From Varanus komodoensis (lineage: Eukaryota > Chordata > Lepidosauria > Squamata > Varanidae), in contig NW_025335761.1 in the NCBI RefSeq assembly GCF_004798865.1, forward strand, positions 14,746,417 through 14,810,416: DNA of 64,000 bases. Direction: 5' to 3'. Shown in pieces: positions 44,875 to 54,778 of this stretch (positions within the stretch are counted from its first letter, which is position 1; the number at the start of each line of letters is the position of its first letter). The notes under the pieces were generated by a model that searched no databases, was not told the origin of the DNA, and saw nothing but the letters and a program-made list of their open reading frames with translations. A program made the translations under genes and the position numbers.

Positions 44875-46129
44875 GGTCAGGCCTCAAAAGAAGAGTATAA
44901 ACAGACAGCAAAGACTTGCAAGGACGGAATCAGGAAGGCTAAAGCAAGTTATGAACTGAGGCTAACGAGGCTTGCAAAAAACAATAAGAAAACCGTCTAT
45001 AGCTACATATAAAATAAAAGACAAACAAAAGAGAGAGGTGTAAAACAGTACAACATGGAAAGCAAAAAGATAGCCGATGACAAGGAAAAGGCAGTGGTAC
45101 TCAAGTCCTATTTTGGCTTAGTCTTCTACAAGAGAAAATGCAACCTGCTTACAGGGGAGTAATGCAGAATGAAAGGGAAGGATGGCAGCCTAAGATCAAC
45201 AGATCAAGGCAGCCTAAGATCAAGGTGGTCAAGGAGCACCTTGAAGGGCTAGAGGCATTTAAATCTCCAGGACCTGATGGACTCCATCCTAGCATATCAA
45301 AGGAATTGGCAAAAGAACTCTCTGAGCCACTATATATAATATTCAAGAAATCTTGGAGAATGGGAAGTGTCAGACAAGTGGAGGAGAGTGGATGTGGTCC
45401 CCATCTACAAGAAAGGGAAGAAAGATGAACCAGTGAATTACAGATCAGTCAGTCTAAATTCAACCCCTGGGAAAATACTGGAGCAAATAATAAAAATCAG
45501 TCTGTGCACACCTTGAAGATAATGTACTGATGAACAACATGGATTTCCTAAAAATAAGTCATGCTGAACTAACTTAACCTCAAAGTTTGACTGGGTTACC
45601 AACCAAATGGGCAGAGGAAATGCAGTGGACATAATGTATCTAGACTTTAGCAAAGCCTTCAACAAAGTGCCCCACAACATCCTAATAAATTAGCAGAATG
45701 TGGGCTTGACAGAACTACTATTAGGTGGATCCATAACTGGCTTCAAAATAGGTCACAGAGAGTGGTCATCAACAACAGCCCCTCAACCTGGAGAGAGGTT
45801 AGGAGTGGGCTACCACATGGCTTGGTCCTGGGACCAGTACTCTTCAACATCTTTATACATGACCTTGATGAGGAAGTCCAGAGAACTATAATTAAATCTG
45901 CAGATGCAGAACCAGGTGAAATAGCTAATATCCTGAAAGACAAAAAGAAGATCCAAGGTAACAAGCTTGAATGCTGGGCAAAAAGCAATATGATTAAATT
46001 CAACAAAGACAAATGTCACATTTTCCACCTAGGTAATCAATCAATAAAATCAACTGCATTGGTATAAGATGCGGAATACTTGGTTCAACAGTACTGAAAA
46101 AGAAAGAGACCTTGGAGTTGTTGTAGACA
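44875..46129 (+). mobile_element. CR1-like LINE, central ORF2 part (decayed)
   Basis: Blocks of a CR1-type ORF2 occur in order: 'KASYELRLTRLAKNNKKTVY' (about 44940-45000), 'SPGPDGLHPSISKELAKEL' (about 45266-45324, open frame 45138-45428), 'KDEPVNYRSVSLNSTPGKIL' (about 45424-45483), 'VDIMYLDFSKAFNKVPHNIL' (about 45628-45687; RT block A with the catalytic Asp), 'FNIFIHDLDEEVQ' (45842-45880) and 'NSTEKERDLGVVVDN' (about 46086-46130). Multiple stops and frameshifts separate them. The subfamily differs from the 1-1171 copy. Neither the endonuclease nor the 3' tail is present. Confidence 0.8.
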
Positions 46130-46725
46130 ACTTCTGTTTGGAAGTAATCTGCACTCTAGTAATCTGTAAATTAGATTACTGCAATGTGATCTATATGGGG
46201 GAGCTCTTGAAGATGGTTCAGAAGTTGCAGTCGCTGCGGAATGGGACAACTAGATTAATAACTGGGACCCGTAGGTCTGAACTTAAAATATCAATTCTGG
46301 ACTGCTTGCATTGGCTACCAGTATGCTTCTGGACCCAATTCACAAAGCTGATTTCAACCTATAAAGTCTTACATGGCTTGGGACCTTGGGACCTGTAGGA
46401 GCAGCTTTCCCAAAATGATCTATTCAGGCACGATGCTCAACATGTGCACCCTTCAAGTGCCAACTTTATTAGAGGGCTTTCTCTGTGGTGGCTCTCTTCT
46501 ATAGAACAGCATCACCACTGAGACCTGCCTAGTGCCAAATTTGTCATCTTTTTGGCACCAAGTTCATACAACCCTTTATGCTGAAGCTTTCAAAGATGTA
46601 CTCAGGTACCTAGGGGTTTGAGAGAATTACCCATCCCAGGTGATTTTATTTTTCCTTTTATTGTTCAGTTTTCATGTTTTTTTTTATAAAATGTGTATTC
46701 TATTGTGTTGTTTTTATGGATTATT
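46130..46725 (+). mobile_element. L2-type LINE fragment, RT C-terminus and 3' UTR
   Basis: In the frame 46069-46398, 'LVICKLDYCNVIYMGELLKM' (about 46156-46215) and 'HWLPVCFWTQFTKLISTYKV' (about 46310-46369) match the L2 blocks 'LVISRLDYCNALYMGLPLK' and 'HWLPVxxRxQFKxLxLTYKA'. A decayed end with an AT-rich tail follows to about 46725. It abuts CR1-like sequence directly at 46130, suggesting that the CR1-like LINE or a rearrangement divides one L2. Confidence 0.72.
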
Positions 46726-47483
46726 AAGGGTTAAGTTAATTAGAAGTGAAAATAAGTCAAACAACTTTGTGTACAATTGACAGCTATCAGTTGAAAAGCA
46801 AAGTGGTGAAGGTGTTTTTGCCCTGGATGGGAGTAGTGAGTACATTTCCCCGTTTTGAATGTTCTTCTGTAGCAGTTCAGCATTGCTCTGATTATTCTCA
46901 CTCTCTTGCACTTTTCCTACACTTTTTTGGGCCTTTAGTTACCCCAGAAATTGATTTACATGCTACCCCCTTTATGTGAGCACTTTCTTTTGACAGTTAT
47001 CAAAAGTCAGTGTTCTTTTCTCTCTGCCTGTCTAGCAAATGTGGGCATTTAGTTTGGACGGGAATATATATTTGCCTATGTATTTTCCACAGCTGGCATA
47101 TACTATCTCATTGGCCATGCAAGGCTGCATGTTTTCATACCTGTGCACCAGCAGGGTAACAAAAATAATCATCAGTATGGAATTATGAACAAATTGTGCC
47201 ATCCATTTTTTAAGGGTAGCATTGGTCGTTCTACATGGGCATCAGTGATGTGGCTATCACTGGCAGTGGTACTGGCAAGATTGCCAAGAGTGGCCAGAGA
47301 GGAGGGGTTGCTGGTCTTCCTGAGTGACTGACCACTTTCTGTGAACTACAGTGAAATCAATATCTCAAGCTTGGATGGCATACCAACATGTTGTGAGTCC
47401 CACAAGCTGTAAAACAACACATGGGTAGTTGTTGGGTATAGTGGGGTGGTTTTACTTCACAAAACAAGCCACTTATGGGAAGC
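46726..47483. other. Non-coding stretch, nothing recognised
   Basis: No gene or transposon recognised. Confidence 0.35.
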
Positions 47484-47552
47484 AGTCTGGGTTTGGATGA
47501 CACAGTAGTCTACCATGCTAGTTAGTCCCAATGAGTCATGTGAACCCAGACT
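47484..47552 (+). repeat. Small palindromic (hairpin) repeat, copy 2
   Basis: Its ends are inverted: the left 'agtctgggtttggatgac' and the reverse complement of the right end, 'agtctgggttcacatgac', agree in 14 of 18 positions. The interior matches 21590-21662. At about 69 bp it is a minimal MITE-like hairpin. Confidence 0.7.
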
Positions 47553-47943
47553 CATGTGCTTGTTTTCTGGGTTTTGAAAAGGCATCCTCCATGTTCCAAT
47601 TGTAATATGCTACCTTCTGAATGAGAAGAATACATGAGCACAGTATTCAGCCCATTTTTAGGGTTGGTTGTATTGGCTGATTCTGTTGTGCAGATGGACC
47701 AAATGGCAAAATACCTTAGTTTTAGTGGTTAATGGGAGGGTAGAATTTAGCTTCAAAAACACTTTCTACTAATAGAGCAAGATGGAACAAAGTGTTTCTG
47801 TTCTACAAAAGAGGAACAAGTTTGTTAAAAACAAAAGAGGAGCCATGGGAAGAAACTAGTAAAGAGCACCACATGAGAAGCCCTTCCCAGAAAAGCAACT
47901 CTACTCATAAAAGCCATTCACAAACAGCCTTGAATTTACAAAA

Positions 47944-48032
47944 CCTGAGCAGGGCTCTCATGAATAGGACATTTTGAAGGGCTGTCATTCATAGGGTTTC
48001 CATAAGCTGGTGATGATTCGATAGAGCACAAC
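47944..48032 (+). repeat. BovB/SINE-type 3' tail fragment (copy 3)
   Basis: 'gagcagggctctcatgaata' then 'ggacattttgaagggctgtc', 'catagggtttccataagctg' and an ending 'gagcacaactacaacaatca' give the clearest match to the BovB-like tail (gggtcgccataagtcgg...gcacxtaacaacaaca). The head of the element is not recognisable upstream. Confidence 0.6.
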
Positions 48033-48440
48033 TACAACAATCACAATTCACAGAAGATCTAGAACACAGTTAAATGTGAAAAACCCACATGAGTCTTTGT
48101 GTAAGTGTGTCCCAAGCATTCAATATATCTTGACTTCTATTCCCCCACCCCTTGCCAAGGGCTTTTCATTTATTTGAAATTAACTGTAGACCAAATACAC
48201 AGGATTTCAGTAGTTGCCTTTAAAACAGAATGTTGCATAACTGACTGGCATTCCCTGTTGATAGTATTTATAGGCGATGATCCAATGGATCAGAACCCAT
48301 TTGTAGAAGAGCATTCATGTAAGGCTTCCTGGACATGATTACGTCTCCCCGACAGAATCACCAACTTGCCAAGATTCAGAATCACCTTCCTGATAAAGTT
48401 TAGGCTTTTCTTTGGTGCTGCCACCAATGCTAATCAGTAG
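48033..48440. other. Non-coding stretch, nothing recognised
   Basis: No gene or transposon recognised in this spacer. Confidence 0.35.
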
Positions 48441-48442
48441 TA

Positions 48443-48950
48443 CAGTAAGGCCCCTGTATCCTTGGGGGGAATAGGTTCCAAGATTCCCAGCAGATGCCTA
48501 AAACTGTGGATAGTAGTGAACACTATATAGTTGGCCCTCCTCATTTGTGGGGGTTAGGTGTGCCGGACCCCTTTAGAAGTGGAAAAACAGTATCTCTAGC
48601 TCCCCCCGCCCCCAAACAAAAACCTTAATTCTTAATACTGTTGTCCATACATGTACTGATCACTGCATTACAATTACCTCTTTTGCAATCTGAATAACCT
48701 TTAGCTCCAAACAAGATCCAGTGTGCCAGAGCGCAGCCCACTTCAGGGGAGCTTGTCCTGCATTGCATTGTGAGTCTCACACATGATTGCACACCTGGCC
48801 CCAAGTCTGGCACCTGCCCTGCCTTCTCCAGGGAGTGGCTGCCAGGATGGGGAGCATTCCTCATGTAGCTGTCTGTGGAATAGTAGGCAGTATGGTGCAG
48901 TAGACCACAAAACGTCCAAAAAAATCCCATTTTTTGGGACTGTGGTGAAC
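48443..48950 (+). mobile_element. Pogo/MER2-like MITE remnant
   Basis: The left end after a TA reads 'cagtaaggcccctgtatcct', followed by 'ggttccaagattcccagcag', 'atgcctaaaactgtggatag' and 'gaacactatat'. This resembles pogo-type (Tigger-related) elements whose ends read 'cagtxggxccctxxgtatccxcggggg...ggttccaxgacccccxgcgga'. The expected right terminus was not found, so the right boundary is approximate. No transposase frame. Confidence 0.6.
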
Positions 48951-51900
48951 TGCAGCTAAGTGAAATGGTAACTGGAACATTATATCAATAATGTTTACAA
49001 CATCCTGTTTAGCATTTTTTAAATATATACTGAAGGTAGAGGCTGAAGCAGAGGAATGATGACTCCTTGAACTTATCTAGTTAGTTCCTGGTAAAGATAT
49101 GATTTGAACAGGGGACTTCTTGGTACGCATGGGTTTCTGTACTTTGCTTTCATGTAAGTTAGCAGACATATTTTGATGCTTAAAACAATAAGTAGGTTTG
49201 CCTGAAGTAGGTGCTTGCCTGCTTTGGTCACATTAGTGGTACTGCCCCTGGCATTTTTTAAATAAATGAACAAAGGTTTGGACTTCTTCCCTCTTCTTTT
49301 CCTGTAATTTGTTTTCAATAAGTAGGTGTTTGCCATGCCAATGCCAATGTGACTCACTTTTAACATCCATCTGATCTGTCTGTAGTGAAGTGCTTTGTTA
49401 GAGAGGAAATAAATGTTTCTACCACAGGTCCATTTTGTACTTGACTCACAATGACAAATTCAGGAGTGCTTTTACTGTGATGTTGCCTGTGCTCACGTTA
49501 GATGTGGAATGAAATTCTTCATGCAATTGCAAAATATTGCTTGGATTGGACCAGGAAGAGAAAGGAAAGGGATCAAGTCATGGGCTATGAGCAGTGCCAG
49601 AATCTGTTGGAGCCTTTGTAAAGTAATCCACATTTTAGAATAGGGTTTTTATTTCCTTGCTGCGAGCCAGTGTGGTCACAGACCCTGTGTTCTAAGGATA
49701 GAACCATGCTGCTTGTCCAGTGGTTTGCTTGGTTATATTGGTGAAGGTTGCAGATTTGACATCAACCTAGCCAGGTGCAAATGGATGCTTGATAAACTAG
49801 AATGGGGATGATGAAGGTAACCATGATGCTGCGTGTTACCCGTGTGGGCCTTAGAAATTGGTATGCAGTACTACACTAAACCTATCTGAGTGGGGGCTAG
49901 GTGATCTGTGCTCCCTCTCAACTCCAATTGGAATGAGCTGGGAATATAGAGGCATGGCTATAGTACTCAGGATGAAAAATCTGGTGTTTGGTTAGATGTT
50001 AGACTTTTGCAATGCAATAAATATAAATGAATACTATTTAGCAATTACTTTGTTTCGAATAGAAAAAAGAATAATATAGTAGAGAACCACCCCAGCTCCC
50101 AGCCCAGGAGCAATCTTGTGTTGTAGGAAATATATAATGATCAGGGAAGTCGACATGAATTGATTTGTTTAACAGACTTCCTTAAACAAATTATTTTTTG
50201 TTTCATAGATTTGTTTCTGGTAAAATTGCTTTATCATATGGAAGTATTCTTGTCAGTTAGTGATTGTAACATTCCTGAAACTTTATTAAGAGAAAATAAC
50301 TGTCCTAATTAGTAGAAAGAGGATAATTGTATTATGTAATTGAACATTTTATTTAAGAAAAAATAAATTGAAGCCTTTCACATGCATATTTGGGATCAGT
50401 GTGACTTTGTATTTTTAAACTCCTACATAAATGAAAGAATGGCTTATGGTTGCAATATAAACAAAATGCATAAACTGTAGTTGACTTTTTGCAGTCTGAC
50501 CAGAATATCCACTTCTACATTCCTGTAGTTTTAATGAATTGCTGGAAAACCTGTCTGTCAGTCACATTATACTGGCTTGTGAAGTGGCTCACTATGCTTT
50601 CCTGCAGTGTTTTCATCCTGGGATTTCCTAGAATACGTCCTAGAGAAATTCTGTAGGTGGGATATTGTCTTGACAGTTAATCTGTGCACTTGATGAAATG
50701 AAATTCTTCAGGTCCTGTGTAGGAATCTGATGCTGCTATTGATGTGTTAGTTAGGGAGGTGAGAATTGTTGCCCTATGAGGCAGCTGGAAATCAAAGACT
50801 CTGGAGAGAGGGTGTATGTTTACTCTAGACAGCAGTTGTTAGCTGCCAAAACTAACACCATACAACAAGTCTTTAATGGAGCTGTAAAGGAGAGTTGGAC
50901 TGCTTTAACCCTTTACTGCCTTTATTGGCAGTGCTTTTGGCTTAAGCAGATCAGTACCTCAGTGGAAAGTTTCCTTTTCCTTTTTTTAATCAAAGTAATT
51001 GTTGCTGTGCTTTCAGACAAAAAAATGAAAAACACACACAAACAAAAAGGACAGGTTCTGGTCCAAAGCAGTTTGGACTGAAATCTGTCACTGAGTTGAG
51101 GAATCATTGTGTGTTGATTGGATGGCTGCTAGAATACTTTTATAAAGATGTGGCATGCAGGGCTTGTTTTGGATGTTGGTGTTTACAAAGTCAGGATTTC
51201 ATTGGTCAGAACTGGGGAACCACAGGATGAAAGCATACCACTCACCCAGGTGTGCTTGATTTCCCTAACTCTTCTGAGTTATATAAGCACATTGCAGTCA
51301 ATTAGTCTAGAGAGAATCATCCTATGGAAGATGCAGTGGAACTTCAAAAATGTAATATGTGCAGATAATTATAAAGCTGCTCTTATTCAGAAAGGGAAAT
51401 AAAAGGGGAAATAAGTTTATATTTTTGCAAATGCTTATAACACTTGACTTTTCAAGGTCTAATAAACAGTACTAAAACTGTACAAAATGTTGTGTTATCT
51501 AAAAATAACAAAACCCATGAGACTGGGTTGTTTTTTGTTGTTGTCAATAACAATTCTAATTTATCCATGAAAGCAACAGTAGGTGGCAGAGCAGTTACAT
51601 CTAAAGGTCACATATTTCGTTTCACAGCCCCCACTCAGTGAATGTAAAGAAGAGAGGAAGACTGTACTCACAGTTGTCAGATGATTCATTTGTAGACTTT
51701 TTTCCACAATGGATGCCATAGAGATTTTCTTCATGCTGTTTTGGAGATTCTATTCTCAAGTCTTTCATTAATTTTGTTTGTTTATGTTTATAATTCAGTC
51801 CTTTCAGCCACACTTAAATTGCAAAAAAGTATAGTAAAATTCTAATGTATCACCAGCACTCATCACCATTAAGTAGAAAAACAGATTCTTAAAAATAAAA

Positions 51901-52356
51901 ATGTTCCACTTAAACAACATCAATAGTCATTCATTCACAGACTAACTACATGATTTTAATTTGCACATATATTGTTTTGAAGTCTACCAAAACCAAAATT
52001 GTGAATCTGTCAATATCCTCCTGTATTGTTCATGCATACTCCCTAGAGAATTGTGGTTCTTTTATGTATTGTATTTAAGATACACATACTAGCAAAATAT
52101 AAATAAAATAAATAAATAAAAATAATGGAAATGGATCTCAAAACAAGTTTTAATAGCTCTTTTGAATACCTGTAGGTTCAGGTTCAAGGGAATCCTGATA
52201 AGCAAACTTTTTAGTAGTGTTGAAGCCACAACAGAAATAGTCCTGATTCTTGGCCCCTAACTAATCTTGAGGAATGTTTAAATGCTACATTGACCATGAG
52301 CAAATGACTTTACCCAATGCATATAACATATAGCCACTGCCACATTTAATTACAAG
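48951..52356. other. AT-rich non-coding stretch, nothing recognised
   Basis: About 3.4 kb without a recognised transposon, exon or RNA gene. Around 50150-50600 the sequence is AT-rich but complex. A small AAAT-type run is at 52096-52125. Confidence 0.4.
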
Positions 52357-52358
52357 TA

Positions 52359-52732
52359 CAGGAAGTCCCCTACATACAAATCTTCAAGTTGCAAACTTTC
52401 AAAGACGCGAATGTGCTTTTGTATACTTTACTGTCATAATTGAGAGAGGTGGATTCAGCAAAGCATAACACGGGTTACACCAACCTAACAGTAATGCCAT
52501 ATGAGGAAGAACGCATCAGACAAACAACACAGGTACACTTCCGCACCGCCATGTACCCAGAAGTATAACTTTCAGAAGTCCTCCAGTGTCGTTATAAACC
52601 TATTTAAGTGCAGTACTATATAACCAGTTGTGTTAGTTGGGTATCTAGGTTAACTTTGTTGGACTTACAAACAAATTGGATATACAAATGCACTTTCAGA
52701 ATGGAACTTGTTTGTATGTAGGGACTTGCCTA
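52359..52732. mobile_element. Tigger-like MITE (374 bp) with TA target duplication
   Basis: The left end 'caggaagtcccctacataca' pairs with the reverse complement of the right end ('taggcaagtccctacataca'). TA flanks at 52357-52358 and 52733-52734. Inner inverted matches continue ('gcaaactttcaaagacgcga' against the complement near 52690). No coding capacity. Confidence 0.85.
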
Positions 52733-52829
52733 TACACATGCATCCTTAACATGGATTGAATGTATCCACCGGAGCTAGACATTGCAGGTGTGCCAACCAT
52801 GCACATATATAATGACATGAAAACGTTGG

Positions 52830-52880
52830 AGCCATGCTAGATCAGGAATCAGATGAAGAGTCCATCTAGTCAGAACAATC
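52830..52880 (+). repeat. Fragment of a common squamate dispersed repeat
   Basis: 'ggagccatgctagatcagga' and 'gagtccatctagtcag' resemble a widespread repeat of the form 'gccatgctggatcagaccaa...ggtccatctagtccagc'. Only about 50 bp remain. The identification is from memory. Confidence 0.4.
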
Positions 52881-53039
52881 AGTAAGCACATTTAAATGAG
52901 ATAACTTAAAACTGCACTTGCAAAACAGCACTATTTTTCATTACACCCTGCCCCAGAATTCTACCACTGTTCTCAAAACTTTATTTTTTTCTGTTCAATA
53001 TCTTAAATATTTTTCTTAGATCAGGAATGTTTCCTTTTT

Positions 53040-53580
53040 ATGTTCCCTTCCATTGTCAGGTTGTTAAAAATACTTTCAATCCTGCTTCCCTTAGTGAAAT
53101 CCCTTGTATCCTTTCCATATTGTTCGCTTGCTTTACCCGTTTTATCTTCTAACAGGCCATCATCTTGCCTTTTTTGCTGCACATCATCAACTTCTCACTT
53201 TCCCACAGCTTTCAAACATGCCACTGTTCCTTTCATCCTCAAAAAGCACCACTTGGTTCCTCCTTCCTTTTGTCTCCAAGTTACTTGAATGTGTGGTCTA
53301 CTACACCCGCTGTAATACATTTCTCTCCTCTGATTGCTCCCTTGACCCCTTTTGGTCTGGTTTCCGTCCTTTTAATTCTGCCGAAAAAGTTCTTGCTAAA
53401 TCACCAATGACCTCCTGGCGGCTGAATTGAAGAGCTTCTATTCTGATCTTGTTCCTCTATGATCTCTTACCAGCTTCTGGCACACTTGATCTTTTTTTCT
53501 TTTACAAACTCTCCTCCCTTTAGGTTTTTTAGGATTCTTTTTCTGGTGGATTTGAACCTTCCAGTTATGTCTGTTATCAT
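53040..53580 (+). mobile_element. L2-type LINE fragment, RT fingers/palm region
   Basis: Pieces match an L2-like RT: 'FKHATVPFILKKHHL' (about 53213-53257; family 'FKxAxVxPLLKKPxL'), 'LLPFVSKLLECVVY' (about 53261-53302; family 'LLPFLSKxLExVV'), 'LDPFWSGFRPFNSAEKVLAK' (about 53342-53401; family 'LDPFQSGFRPxHSTETALxK'). A frameshift then leads to a degraded 'LLDLSAAFDTVDH' region. Neither the 5' nor the 3' part is present. Confidence 0.75.
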
Positions 53581-53704
53581 GCACTGGAAGGAAACATATG
53601 TACTAAGGCATGAGTGACAAAATAGCATTCAAACTTGTTCTATTTCTTTCTGGCAATTGGCATGCCCACTTGCTGAGAACTCTCAGCATTTGTGTGAATA
53701 TTGA

Positions 53705-53760
53705 GCTGTAGATCATTCAATCGGTAGAGCATTGTTAAAAACTGAGGGCTAAACTGCTTA
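53705..53760 (+). pseudogene. tRNA-Lys-like relic or SINE head
   Basis: 'gatcattcaatcggtagagc' followed by 'aaaactgagggctaaactgc' resembles the D-arm and anticodon-stem parts of tRNA-Lys ('tagctcagtcggtagagcat...ttttaatctgaggg'). The acceptor stem and B-box region are not recognisable, so it is not a functional tRNA gene. Confidence 0.35.
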
Positions 53761-53884
53761 TGAAAAATGAATTAGTATTGCCATAGTAGTGCTTGGAAGT
53801 TTGAGGAAGTGGTGCTCTAGTAAATGAAGTTTAATCCTTTTTTCCTGTTTTCTTTCACTCTCACTGTCTGTGAGAGCGATCCAT

Positions 53885-53952
53885 AGAGTCCTATAATTCC
53901 TAGACTGTCCCAGCCAGCATGGCTGGGTGGAGAATGCTGGGAGTTGTAGGGC
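53885..53952. repeat. Palindromic 'ctataattcc / gggagttgtagg' hairpin repeat
   Basis: The left arm 'gtcctataattcctagactg' and the right arm 'atgctgggagttgtaggg' are imperfect inverted copies around a central 'cagccagcatggctgg' palindrome. Similar hairpins occur within the Tigger element (13543-13590) and the hAT element (15648-15702). Confidence 0.65.
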
Positions 53953-54697
53953 TTTTTTTCTGTGTATCATGGATGTTTTGTGCTTCAAACACACACATCC
54001 CAAAGCACAGCATTCCTAACAAACCAGTTGTGAGGGCAGAGTGAAAGAGGGAGTTTGACCCTTTAACCTTTGTGCACTTCCTGATTTTCAAAACAGCCAC
54101 ATAAGAGTGCAAATTAGTTGTGGTGTTGTTTAATTTTTGTTTTAAATGGGAGATTTTAAATGCAGATTGCTCATATCACATCTAGTTTGCTCTATCTGAG
54201 CAGGAGCAAGGCATGCATCTTAAATAAGCATATGAAAAATCCATCAGAAGGACACTCTCTAAGAAGTAGGACCACAAAGGAATTGCACAGAAAGGCAAAT
54301 ATGTGGCAGAGCTGGTCCAAAGCAGTGTGTATGTGTGAATTACCCAAGGTGATTTTGCCCCAATATGAACACTCAATTATAACAATATAACATTATAATC
54401 AAATTTTAAAATCCCAATATACAAAATTAATACTGTATATTTAATTCAGACAATATAAAAACAGTTTTCAAAGCCCCAAGAGTAACACAGCAGCACATTC
54501 AATGAAAACCCATCACCTAAAAGTAATTTGCGGGTAGGAGCTTCTCCTGAAAAAGTAGAGTCTCTCAGTCTGATTGATTTGTAAGGGTAGGTCAACATCA
54601 GGACTTCCAGTGTTGAACTGCAGGCCCTAATAGGTTTATATGGCTGAAAGCTTATGTCACATCTGAGGAAAGTGAAAGTGGAAGCAGAGGAATGCTG
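53953..54697. other. Non-coding stretch, nothing recognised
   Basis: No gene or transposon recognised. Confidence 0.35.
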
Positions 54698-54778
54698 GGA
54701 AATAACATAGAAACAAAGTATGTCTGAAGGGGCCTCCCAAGCTATCTAGTCTGACCCCCAGTTCTACCTGGCTCTGCC
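54698..54778 (-). mobile_element. CR1 3' end fragment, inverted
   Basis: 'aacatagaaacaaagtatgt' then 'ggggcctcccaagctatcta' and 'gtctgacccccag' is the reverse complement of the CR1 3' end at 1092-1171. It is the only CR1 tail on the minus strand here. Confidence 0.85.

Noticed and set aside
53705-53760. Functional tRNA-Lys gene
   Set aside because: Acceptor stem and B-box are not recognisable; only D-arm-like and anticodon-stem-like parts match.
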